A stretch of 64,000 nt of DNA, taken from the NCBI RefSeq assembly GCF_006716675.1, contig NZ_VFPM01000002.1:1178001-1242000 (forward strand), read 5' to 3'. This document shows, piece by piece, positions 1-7,272 of the stretch. This DNA is from Humibacillus xanthopallidus (GTDB lineage Bacteria > Actinomycetota > Actinomycetes > Actinomycetales > Dermatophilaceae). The position numbers and the translations under genes are program-made. The notes under the pieces were generated by a model that worked only from the letters and a program-made list of their open reading frames with translations, made no database searches and was not told the origin of the DNA. Within the stretch, counting starts at the first letter, position 1; each line of letters begins with the position of its first letter.

Positions 1-557
1 CGGTGATGGGCCGGCTTGCGCTGCAGGGTGTTTCGCTCGAGGAGGCTCGTTCGCTGGCAGCAGCTCTGTTCCTCACCGGCGTCGGCACGGTGAGCAGCGC
101 CCTGCCGCGCATCGTCGGCCAGCTCGCCGATGCGGGCCTGCTCGACCGACCCGGGGCGGCGACCGCAGACCTCGACGCCGTCATCGCCGAGGGCCTGCGC
201 ATGACGACACCGAGCCTCGTCACGCTCCGTCGCTGTTCGCGCCCGACCGAGCTTCACGGCATACGGCTGCGGCAGGACGAGCGGGTCGTTGTGCTCCTCT
301 GGTGGGCCACCCGGCTGTCCGGCGGGTTCGACCCGGCGCGCCGCCCGCCCGCCGCGATGCGCCACCTGTGGTTCGGCGCGGGGTCGCACTTCTGCCTCGG
401 CGCCCCGCTCGCGATCGCCGAGCTGCGTGCCATGGCGGGCATGGTGCTCGAGGTCGCGGCCGAGCGTGGGCTCGCCGTCACGCGGCGCACGGCCGCGCGG
501 CGGGTGCTCGTGCCGCGCTACGCCGAGCTGTCGGTCGGCGCCGGGGCTCCCGGATGA
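1..557 (+). CDS. Cytochrome P450, C-terminal part (5' end outside window)
   Basis: Heme-thiolate monooxygenase, left-truncated by the window edge: about 185 of the roughly 400 residues of the family are visible. In visible numbering the ExxR motif is EGLR (63-66) and the heme-binding loop is FGAGSHFCLG (124-133), with Cys131 as the iron ligand. The I-helix segment reads TGVGTVS (25-31): the usual acidic residue of the (A/G)Gx(D/E)T oxygen-activation motif is replaced by Gly, which may mean an unusual oxygen-activation mode. The stop overlaps the next start (ATGA at 554-557), so it is co-translated with the ligase that follows. Substrate unknown; context suggests lipid or specialised metabolism. 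Confidence 0.85.
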   Translation, partial: VMGRLALQGVSLEEARSLAAALFLTGVGTVSSALPRIVGQLADAGLLDRPGAATADLDAVIAEGLRMTTPSLVTLRRCSRPTELHGIRLRQDERVVVLLWWATRLSGGFDPARRPPAAMRHLWFGAGSHFCLGAPLAIAELRAMAGMVLEVAAERGLAVTRRTAARRVLVPRYAELSVGAGAPG

Positions 558-2173
558 CCGTCACGTCGGCGCCTGACGTCGTCAGCGCCCTGCTCGACCG
601 GGCCGCTGCCCACCCCGCCCGCGTGGCGATCCGCGACCACCGTGGCCGCTCGGTGACCTACGGCGACCTGGGGCGCGGGATCAGGGCTCTCGCGACGCAC
701 CTCGAGGAGTCAGGCGTCGCCCACGGTGACGGGGTGCTCCTCGCGGTGCGCCCCTCGCCCCGCGCGGTGATGGCGGCGCTCGGCGTCGTGCTGGCTCGCG
801 GGGTCGTCGTCGTCGCCGACCCGGGGGCCGGGGCGGCGCTGCGAGACGTGAGACGGCGTATCGTCCCCGTGCGAGCCGCCGTCGCCGACACGGTGGTCCA
901 CGCTGCGACGACGCGGCCGCTCTCAGCCCTCCTCGCGCGGTGGCCCGCGACGGCGGGTCTCCAGCTGTCCGACCTGTCGGAGCCCCACCTCGTGCACGTC
1001 GTCACCGGTCCACGCCTGCCGGGAGTGCCCCGGTCGGCGACCCGGTGGGAGTCCTTGCCCGAGGGGGCCGTGACCCGGCCCGCAGGTGACGCGTCGCGCG
1101 ACGCCCTCGTCGTCTTCACCTCCGGCTCCACCGCCGCCCCGCGCGCCGTCGTGCACAGCGTGCGCTCGCTCTCCGCGGGAGTGCGCGCGGCGGTCGAGGC
1201 GCTGGGCCTCGACGAGCGCGTCGTCATGCACACCGACCAGCTGATGATCGGCCTGCCCACCCTCGTCGCCGGTGGCCGGTGGTCGCTCCCGCCGGTGACG
1301 GCGACGACGGCTGCCTCGGTGCGTCAGGCGGCTCGCGAGCGCGCCACACACCTGTATGCCGTGCCCGCCAAGCTCCTCGCGGCGGCCGAGCTCGGCCTGC
1401 CGCAGACGGTCCGGCACGTCGCCATGGGTGGGGCGCCGGTGCTCCCGACGGGCATCCGCCGGATCACGCAGCTCGTGCCCGGGGTGACGGTGCGTGCGGT
1501 CTACGGCCTCACCGAGGCGCTGCCGGTCGCGGTGGCCACGGGCGAGCAGGTGCTCGACTCGCCCCCCGGACGCACGTGCCTCGGGTTCCCGCTCCCCGGG
1601 GTGTCGGTGCGCATCGACACCCCTGCGGGCAGCGCCGACGTCGGCCCGGGCGCAGCGGCCGACGGCGCGGCCGACGTGGGCGAGATCGTCGTCGTCGCCC
1701 CCCAGGGCCGAGACCGGATCGCGGGCGAGCAGCCGACGCGAGAGGTGCGGACCGGTGACCTCGGGTCGCTCGGGCCGGACGGCACCCTGCTGCTTGCCGG
1801 ACGGTCCAAGAGCATGATCATCCGGGGTCAGGCCAACATCTACCCCGACCTCGTCGAGCCGCTCCTGCGCGAGCACGCCGGGCTCGCGATCCGTGACTGC
1901 GCCCTCGTGGGGGTGCCCGACCCGGTGTCGGGTGAGGAGCGGGTCGTGCTCGCCGTCGTGCCCGAAGCCCCGCAGACGCAGCGGTCCCGGTCGACCGCCC
2001 AGTCCGTTGCCCGCGCGGTGCACCGGGCCTGGCCCGACCTCGCCGACGAGGGGTGGCGACCCGACGAGGTGGTCGTCGTCGAGGCGGTGCCGCGGCGCGG
2101 CCGCTCCGCTGCCGTCGACCTCGAGGCCCTGCGCGCCCTCGTGGCGACCGCCCCGCGACGTGACCGGTCGTGA
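554..2173 (+). CDS. Adenylate-forming ligase of the acyl-CoA synthetase superfamily, possibly OleC-like
   Basis: 539 residues; should activate a carboxylate with ATP. The ATP-binding loop is FTSGSTAAPRAV (188-199), with Arg where most members have Lys. The adenylate-binding segment is YGLTEALP (317-324), followed by a TGDLGSLGPDG hinge. The C-terminal tail has RRGRSAAVD instead of the usual PKTxxGK, so the canonical A10 lysine is not evident; OleC beta-lactone synthetases also deviate here. Start ATG554 overlaps the P450 stop. Together with the SDR gene downstream, which resembles OleD, the pair looks like the OleC/OleD half of olefin or beta-lactone biosynthesis. That is inference; a fatty-acid or siderophore ligase is the alternative. 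Confidence 0.75.
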   Translation: MTVTSAPDVVSALLDRAAAHPARVAIRDHRGRSVTYGDLGRGIRALATHLEESGVAHGDGVLLAVRPSPRAVMAALGVVLARGVVVVADPGAGAALRDVRRRIVPVRAAVADTVVHAATTRPLSALLARWPATAGLQLSDLSEPHLVHVVTGPRLPGVPRSATRWESLPEGAVTRPAGDASRDALVVFTSGSTAAPRAVVHSVRSLSAGVRAAVEALGLDERVVMHTDQLMIGLPTLVAGGRWSLPPVTATTAASVRQAARERATHLYAVPAKLLAAAELGLPQTVRHVAMGGAPVLPTGIRRITQLVPGVTVRAVYGLTEALPVAVATGEQVLDSPPGRTCLGFPLPGVSVRIDTPAGSADVGPGAAADGAADVGEIVVVAPQGRDRIAGEQPTREVRTGDLGSLGPDGTLLLAGRSKSMIIRGQANIYPDLVEPLLREHAGLAIRDCALVGVPDPVSGEERVVLAVVPEAPQTQRSRSTAQSVARAVHRAWPDLADEGWRPDEVVVVEAVPRRGRSAAVDLEALRALVATAPRRDRS

Positions 2174-2213
2174 GGGTCGCGTGAGGGTCGCGTGAGGGTC
2201 GCGTGAGGGTCGC
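2170..2213 (+). repeat. Four perfect tandem copies of an 11-bp unit at a gene junction
   Basis: GTGAGGGTCGC is repeated exactly at 2170, 2181, 2192 and 2203. The first copy contains the TGA stop of the ligase (2171-2173); the last copy supplies the GTG start of the SDR gene (2203). Each unit holds a GTG and a GAGGG Shine-Dalgarno-like core, so each copy places a ribosome-binding site 4 nt before the GTG of the next copy. Confidence 0.95.
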
Positions 2214-3135
2214 GGTCACCGGTGCCAGCGGCTTCGTCGGCGGGGTGGTCGTCTCCCACCTGCTGGGGTCGGGCCACGAGGTCGTGGCGCTGAGCCGCCG
2301 TCCGGTGCCCGAGCGCGCCGGCCTCGTGCACCGGTCGTGGGACCTCACGACCGGACGGCTCCGCGACGAGCCCACGGTCGACGCCGTCGTCCACGCCGCC
2401 GCGCACGTCGACGAGTGGGACCCCTGGCCCGTCCACGCCGCCGTCACCGTCGCGGGGACGCGCGCGGTGCTCGACACGTGGCCGGAGGCGCGGGTGGTGC
2501 TCATCTCGTCGGCGAGCGTCTACCCCCTGCGTGGAGCCGGCCGCCCGCGGTGGCTGCTCACCGAGGACGACCTGCCGACCCACCACCCCCTGTCGGCCTA
2601 TACGCGGGCCAAGATCGCCCAGGAGCAGCTCGTCCTCGCGCGGGGCGACACCGTCGTGCTGCGACCGCATGCCGTGCACGGCACGGGTGACACGACCCTG
2701 CTGCCGCGACTCGCCCGGGCGCGTCGACACGGGCGACTCGTCTGCCCCGGGGGTGCGCGCACCCGCGTGCACCTCACCGACGTGCGTCTCGTCGCAGCCG
2801 CCGCCGTGAGGGCGTGCGAGAGCGACGGTGGCGTGGCGGTGCTCAACGTCGCCGACGAGCGACCCCTCGAGCTGCGCGCCGTCGCCGCGGGGGTCGCCGC
2901 CGCGAACGGCTGGACCGAGCGCCCTGTCTTCACCGGCGCGCCCGTCGCCTGGGCGGCGGCGCTCGCCCTCGAGGGCACCGCCCGCCTCCTGCGGTCGCGC
3001 ACGGCTCCGGTGCTGACGGCATACGGCGTCTCCCATCTCGCGGTGAGCCGCGCGTTCTCCACGGCCCGGCTGCGCGAGCGCCTCGGGCTCACGCCGGCGC
3101 CCTCGGATCTCACGCTGTGGACCGCGGCCAGCTGA
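2203..3135 (+). CDS. NAD(P)-dependent epimerase/dehydrogenase (extended SDR), OleD-like
   Basis: 310 residues with an N-terminal Rossmann nucleotide-binding motif GASGFVGG (7-14) and the catalytic YTRAK (Tyr133, Lys137) of extended short-chain dehydrogenases. The segment GTGDTTLLPRLARARRHGRL and the 3-beta-HSD-like C-terminus are the parts that most recall OleD, the 2-alkyl-3-ketoacid reductase of long-chain olefin and beta-lactone pathways. Start GTG2203 lies in the last copy of the 11-bp repeat and has GAGGG at 2194-2198. It directly follows the OleC-like ligase and P450, with no terminator between, so all three are probably one operon. Assignment to SDR is firm, to OleD tentative. Confidence 0.75.
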   Translation: MRVAVTGASGFVGGVVVSHLLGSGHEVVALSRRPVPERAGLVHRSWDLTTGRLRDEPTVDAVVHAAAHVDEWDPWPVHAAVTVAGTRAVLDTWPEARVVLISSASVYPLRGAGRPRWLLTEDDLPTHHPLSAYTRAKIAQEQLVLARGDTVVLRPHAVHGTGDTTLLPRLARARRHGRLVCPGGARTRVHLTDVRLVAAAAVRACESDGGVAVLNVADERPLELRAVAAGVAAANGWTERPVFTGAPVAWAAALALEGTARLLRSRTAPVLTAYGVSHLAVSRAFSTARLRERLGLTPAPSDLTLWTAAS

Positions 3136-3198
3136 CTCACACGACCGTCCTGACGCGGCCACAGGTGACGCACAGCCACCCGCAGAAGTGTGGGACTC

Positions 3199-4632
3199 AT
3201 GAGCGCAGCCGTCCTCCCCGAGGCCCATGACCTCCCGTCGGCGACCACGCCCGCCGCGCACGCCGTCCCGCGCCATCTCCGGCCGACGCCGCTCTGGTGG
3301 CGTGACGCCACGGCAGCGGTGGGGTGGGCTCTCGTGCTCTTCGTCGTGGCGCTCTGGGTCGCCGGTGGCGGCATCAGCGACTTCACGTCGGTGGGCGAGT
3401 CGCTGACCAACGTCGGACGCCTCACGGGACTCGTCGCCTCCGTGCTCATCCTCATCCAGGTGCTGCTCATGGCTCGCATCCCGATCCTCGAGCAGGCCTG
3501 GGGGCAGGACGAGCTCGCGCGAGTGCACCGCCTCGTGGGCAACACGTCGTTCAACCTCATGGTCGCCCACATCGTGCTGACGGTCCTCGGCTACAGCGCC
3601 GGCACCGACCTCGGGGTCATCGGCACGTTCGTCGACGAGACGCTCCACGCCCCGGGCATGCTGCTCGCGCTGGCCGGCACCGTCGCGCTCGTCATGGTGG
3701 TCGTGACGTCGGTCAAGAAGGCGCGGCGGCGCCTGCGCTACGAGTCGTGGCACCTGCTGCACCTCTACGCCTACCTCGGCGCCGGGCTCGCCCTCCCGCA
3801 CCAGCTGTGGACGGGTGCCGACTTCAGGTCGAGCACCGTGGCCACCGTCTTCTGGTGGGGGCTGTATGCCGCCGCCCTCGCCAGCGTCATCGTCTACCGG
3901 GTCGCCCTGCCGCTCATCCGCTCCCGTCGGCACCGCCTCGTCGTGTCGCACGTGCGGGCCGAGTCGCCCACCGTGACGTCCGTCGTCGTCACGGGCCGCC
4001 ACCTCGACCGGCTGCCGGTGCGCGCCGGTCAGTTCTTCCAGTGGCGCTTCCTCGACGGGGAGGGCTCGTCGCGGGCCAACCCCTACAGCATCTCGGCGGC
4101 GCCCGACGGTCGCACCCTGCGCATCACGGCCGAGGCGGTCGGCGACTCGAGCAGCCGGCTCGCCACCCTCCGGCCGGGCACACCCGTCCTCGTCGAGGGA
4201 CCGTACGGGCGGCTTCACGCCGGGGTGCGCACCCGCGAGCGGAGCGTGCTCATCGGCGCGGGCATCGGCATCACGCCCCTGCGAGCGCTCCTCGAGGAGC
4301 TACCTGCCGGACCCGACGCCACCGTCGTCATCTATCGCGTCGGACGCCAGTCCGACATCGTCCTCGCCGACGAGCTGCTCTCCCTGGCCCGGGCCAAGGG
4401 CGCCCGGGTGGTCGCCGTCGTCGGTCACCGCCGCACCGACCGCGAGAGCTGGCTGCCCGCCGACTCCGCCCACCTGGGGGAGGCCGAGGCGCTGCTGCGC
4501 ATCGTCCCCGACATCGCCTACCGCGACGTCTTCGTCTGCGGCAACCCCGCCTGGATGGAGCACGTCATCACGGCGGCCAAGGACGCCGGGGTGCCGGCCG
4601 AGTCGATCCACCACGAGCGCTTCAGCTACTGA
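3199..4632 (+). CDS. Ferric-reductase-like transmembrane flavoprotein (ferredoxin/NADPH reductase family)
   Basis: 477 residues. The N-terminal half has about six hydrophobic spans (residues ~40-235) with histidines at 110, 124, 185, 188 and 201 that can ligate b-type hemes. The C-terminal half is a ferredoxin-NADP reductase module with a flavin-binding NPYSIS motif (~294-299), a GAGIGITPL nucleotide-binding loop and the terminal HHERFSY. It should take electrons from cytosolic NAD(P)H via FAD across the membrane. The next two genes encode an FMN-carrying extracytosolic protein and the ApbE flavin transferase, so this is the membrane entry point of a flavin-based electron export chain. ATG3199 is chosen over GTG3190 because AGAAG at 3183-3187 is better spaced. 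Confidence 0.85.
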   Translation: MSAAVLPEAHDLPSATTPAAHAVPRHLRPTPLWWRDATAAVGWALVLFVVALWVAGGGISDFTSVGESLTNVGRLTGLVASVLILIQVLLMARIPILEQAWGQDELARVHRLVGNTSFNLMVAHIVLTVLGYSAGTDLGVIGTFVDETLHAPGMLLALAGTVALVMVVVTSVKKARRRLRYESWHLLHLYAYLGAGLALPHQLWTGADFRSSTVATVFWWGLYAAALASVIVYRVALPLIRSRRHRLVVSHVRAESPTVTSVVVTGRHLDRLPVRAGQFFQWRFLDGEGSSRANPYSISAAPDGRTLRITAEAVGDSSSRLATLRPGTPVLVEGPYGRLHAGVRTRERSVLIGAGIGITPLRALLEELPAGPDATVVIYRVGRQSDIVLADELLSLARAKGARVVAVVGHRRTDRESWLPADSAHLGEAEALLRIVPDIAYRDVFVCGNPAWMEHVITAAKDAGVPAESIHHERFSY

Positions 4633-4696
4633 CCCCCGCTGCCACCAGACCCTCACCGACCCCTCCTGACCGCAACCGACCCGAAACGAGACCCCC

Positions 4697-5236
4697 ATGC
4701 GTCGCATCGTCACCTGGGCCATGAGCACCCTCACCGTCATCGTCCTGCTCTTCAGCTACCACACGTCGCGGTCCTCGGTCGTGGCCACGGCAGAGACCCG
4801 GCCGGCCACGACGACCGCCCAGAGCGCTCCGAGCACGACGACCGACTCGGCCTCGGGGTCCTCCGGCGGCACGGGTGGGACCGACGACAGCTCGTCGTCC
4901 AGCAGCTCGTCGGGCTCGGGCAGCTCATCGGGCTCGTCGGGGGCGAGTGCCTCGAGCGCCGCGAAGACGTACGTCGGTGACGCGATCGACACGCGCTACG
5001 GCCCGGTCCAGGTCCAGATCACCGTGGCGAGCGGCAAGATCACCGCGGTCGACGTGCTCCAGGTTCCGATGTCGGACCGCCACGACCAGATGATCAACTC
5101 GCAGGCCGTGCCGATCTACAACGACGAGGCGGTGCAGGCGCAGTCGGCCAACATCGACGTCGTCTCCGGTGCCACCTTCACGTGGCAGGGCTACACCCAG
5201 TCCCTCCAGTCCGCCATCGACCAGGCCAACCTCTGA
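4697..5236 (+). CDS. Extracytosolic FMN-binding domain protein
   Basis: 179 residues: an N-terminal membrane anchor or signal (7-21), a long Ser/Thr/Gly-rich linker (about 30-88) and an FMN-binding domain. The flavinylation motif SGAT is at 157-160; in this family FMN is attached by a phosphoester bond to the Thr (here Thr160). The low-complexity linker would let the flavin head reach away from the membrane. It lies between the ferric-reductase-like protein, its likely electron donor, and ApbE, the enzyme that attaches FMN. The final acceptor is unknown. The start ATG4697 has only a weak purine stretch upstream. Confidence 0.85.
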   Translation: MRRIVTWAMSTLTVIVLLFSYHTSRSSVVATAETRPATTTAQSAPSTTTDSASGSSGGTGGTDDSSSSSSSSGSGSSSGSSGASASSAAKTYVGDAIDTRYGPVQVQITVASGKITAVDVLQVPMSDRHDQMINSQAVPIYNDEAVQAQSANIDVVSGATFTWQGYTQSLQSAIDQANL

Positions 5237-5353
5237 GGCGCTCGGATCCCCACGCCAGCGCCCCGGGGTCAGGCGGGTCACGCGGTCACGCGAGTCACCC
5301 GCGCTGCGCCGGGCCCCCTGAGTCACACTGAGACGGACGAGCAAGGAGCCATG

Positions 5354-6121
5354 ATGAGCACCGAGACGAGCACGCCTCCGGCCCGCAAGGCCTGGGTCGA
5401 GCAGATCATGGGAATGCCGATCAGCATCCACCTGCGCGGGGCGTCGGCCCTGACGCCAGCGGGTGAGCAGGCGGTCCAGGAGGCCTTTGCCGTCTTCCGC
5501 GAGATGGACCGGATCTTCTCGACCTACCGCGACGACTCCGACCTCATGCGGCTGCGCCGCGAGGAGGTCGGTGTCAGCGAGGTGAGCCCCCTCATCGAGG
5601 AGGCGCTCGCGATCGGGGAGCGCGCCGAGCGCGACACCCTGGGCGCCTTCACGACCCTGCTGCCGACGGGGGAGGGCGACCTCGCGTTCGACCCGACGGG
5701 ACTCGTCAAGGGCTGGGCCGTCGACCGAGCGGCCGAGCGCCTCGTCGACCTGCCGGGCACGTCGTCGTGCATCAACGCCGGCGGGGACCTGCTCGTCGTG
5801 CCGTCCGCCGACCTCCCGCGTGAGGGAGCTGGGAGCATCGCCTGGCGCGTCGGCATCGAGAACCCCCGCGACCGCTCCCAGATCGCGAGCACGGTCTCGC
5901 TCACGCACGGGGCCGTGGCGACCTCGGGCACCGCGGCGCGCGGCGCGCACCTCTACGACCCCCGCACCGGCGAGATGGTCGGCCGCAGTGGCTCCGTCAC
6001 GGTGGTCGGCCCCACGCTCCTCTGGGCCGACATCTGGGCGACGGCTCTCTTCGTCGGCGATGCCGAGACTGCCGACGCGTTCGACCGCCGGGCACCCGAC
6101 TACCTCTCCACGGTGCTCTGA
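5354..6121 (+). CDS. apbE: FAD:protein FMN transferase (ApbE family)
   Basis: 255 residues. ApbE enzymes split FAD and transfer FMN to a Thr/Ser in SGAT-type motifs of exported proteins. Visible family segments are MGMPISIHL, FDPTGLVKGWAVDRA, INAGGDLLV, the HLYDPRTGE loop and the metal-site ADIWATALF near the end. The obvious substrate is the FMN-binding protein encoded just upstream. No signal peptide or lipobox is visible, so it either acts before export or uses another route; many ApbE proteins are lipoproteins. AAGGAG at 5343-5348 gives 5-nt spacing to ATG5354 and only 2 nt to the in-frame ATG5351, so 5354 is preferred. Confidence 0.9.
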   Translation: MSTETSTPPARKAWVEQIMGMPISIHLRGASALTPAGEQAVQEAFAVFREMDRIFSTYRDDSDLMRLRREEVGVSEVSPLIEEALAIGERAERDTLGAFTTLLPTGEGDLAFDPTGLVKGWAVDRAAERLVDLPGTSSCINAGGDLLVVPSADLPREGAGSIAWRVGIENPRDRSQIASTVSLTHGAVATSGTAARGAHLYDPRTGEMVGRSGSVTVVGPTLLWADIWATALFVGDAETADAFDRRAPDYLSTVL

Positions 6122-6142
6122 GCCCGGCGGCATACTGTGCTC

Positions 6143-6172
6143 TTGACTTAATTAAGTTACGGCGCAAACAAT
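6143..6172 (+). promoter_or_regulatory. Promoter with AT-rich palindromic operator before the ArsR gene
   Basis: TTGACT (6143-6148) and AACAAT (6167-6172) are separated by 18 bp and fit -35/-10 boxes. Between them sits the perfect 12-bp palindrome ACTTAATTAAGT (6146-6157), striking in this G+C-rich DNA and a good ArsR operator candidate for autoregulation. The -10 box ends 6 nt before GTG6179, so the transcript may be leaderless. Confidence 0.6.
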
Positions 6173-6178
6173 GGACGG

Positions 6179-6565
6179 GTGCACGCCTTCGACGTCCTCG
6201 GTGACCCCGTCCGTCGCCGTCTGCTGACCCTGCTCGCCGACGGCGAGCGGTCGTCGGGCGAGCTCGCCGAGGTCATCGCCGCCGAGTTCGGCATCTCGCA
6301 CCCCGCGGTCTCGCAGCACCTCAAGGTCCTCCGCGACGCCGGCTTCACCTCGGTCCGCGCCGACGGCCAGCGGCGGCTGTATGCCGTGGAGCCCGGCCCG
6401 CTCGAGGAGATCGACGCATGGGTGGCGCAGTTCCGCCACTTCTGGACCCAACGTCTCGACGCGCTCGGCACCGAGCTGCACCGGGGCGCGAGGGACCGGC
6501 GGGCCCCGACGCGCGCCGACGCACCGTCCAGCGACTCACCACACCACAGGAGGACCACGAGATGA
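6179..6565 (+). CDS. ArsR-family winged-helix transcriptional regulator
   Basis: 128 residues. The winged-helix domain occupies about 1-90 (FDVLGDPVRRRLL, then the recognition region GISHPAVSQHLKVLRDAGF). No cysteine metal site is visible, so it belongs to the non-metal ArsR group usually paired with SRPBCC proteins. It overlaps the SRPBCC gene by ATGA (6562-6565), the typical two-gene unit. The probable operator is the palindrome at 6146-6157. GTG6179 has no good Shine-Dalgarno, consistent with a leaderless start. The effector is unknown. Confidence 0.85.
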   Translation: MHAFDVLGDPVRRRLLTLLADGERSSGELAEVIAAEFGISHPAVSQHLKVLRDAGFTSVRADGQRRLYAVEPGPLEEIDAWVAQFRHFWTQRLDALGTELHRGARDRRAPTRADAPSSDSPHHRRTTR

Positions 6566-7245
6566 CCGGCACGAGCAGCACGAGCAACACGAGCAACACG
6601 AGCAGCGCGAACGCCACGGAGCCGACCCACCACGCCGCACGCCTCGGGAGCGTCACCCGCAGGGTGGCCAGCGGAAGCCGCGACGGCGCGGACACGAAGA
6701 CCGTCACCGTCGCGCAGCGCTACCCGGTCGGCCTCGACGAGCTGTGGTCGGCGGTCACCGACGGCGAGCGGATCTCGCGGTGGCTCATGCCGATCAGCGG
6801 CGACCTGCGGCTCGGTGGCCACTACCAGCTCGAGGGGAACGCCGGCGGCACCATCGAGGAGTGCGTGCCTGGCGAGCGGATCGCCGTCACGTGGGAGTTC
6901 GGCGGCGAGGTGTCGTGGGTCGTCGCGACGCTCTCCGGCGACGACACCGAGTCGGCCCTGCGCGTCGAACACGTCGCCCACGTCGACGCCCAGCGGTGGG
7001 AGGAGTACGGTCCGGGCGCCGTCGGCATCGGCTGGGACTCGATGCTGCTCGGCCTCACACTGCACCTCGAGTCGGGGAGCGGCATGGACCGTGACGCGGC
7101 GGCGGCCTGGGTCGCGAGCGAGGACGGCCGCGCCTTCATGCGAGGCAGCGGGGAGGCGTGGTGTCGCGCCCAGGTGGCCGCCGGGGAGGACGAGACGGCG
7201 GCTCGCGCCGCGGCGGACCGGTGCATCGCGGCATACCTCGGTTGA
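6562..7245 (+). CDS. SRPBCC/AHSA1-domain protein
   Basis: 227 residues: a low-complexity Thr/Ser/Asn head made of short TSN repeats (2-16), then an AHSA1-type START-fold domain (about 45-170; RYPVGLDELWSAVTDGERISRWL, GGHYQLEGNAGGTIEE, TWEFGGEVSWV). Such proteins bind hydrophobic ligands. AGGAGG lies about 8 nt before ATG6562, and the start overlaps the ArsR stop, so the two are translationally coupled. The stop is 27 bp from the stop of the convergent DUF255 gene. Function beyond ligand binding is not predictable. Confidence 0.8.
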   Translation: MTGTSSTSNTSNTSSANATEPTHHAARLGSVTRRVASGSRDGADTKTVTVAQRYPVGLDELWSAVTDGERISRWLMPISGDLRLGGHYQLEGNAGGTIEECVPGERIAVTWEFGGEVSWVVATLSGDDTESALRVEHVAHVDAQRWEEYGPGAVGIGWDSMLLGLTLHLESGSGMDRDAAAAWVASEDGRAFMRGSGEAWCRAQVAAGEDETAARAAADRCIAAYLG

Positions 7246-7272
7246 GGTCCGGCGGTCTCGGGCGGGCGGGTG

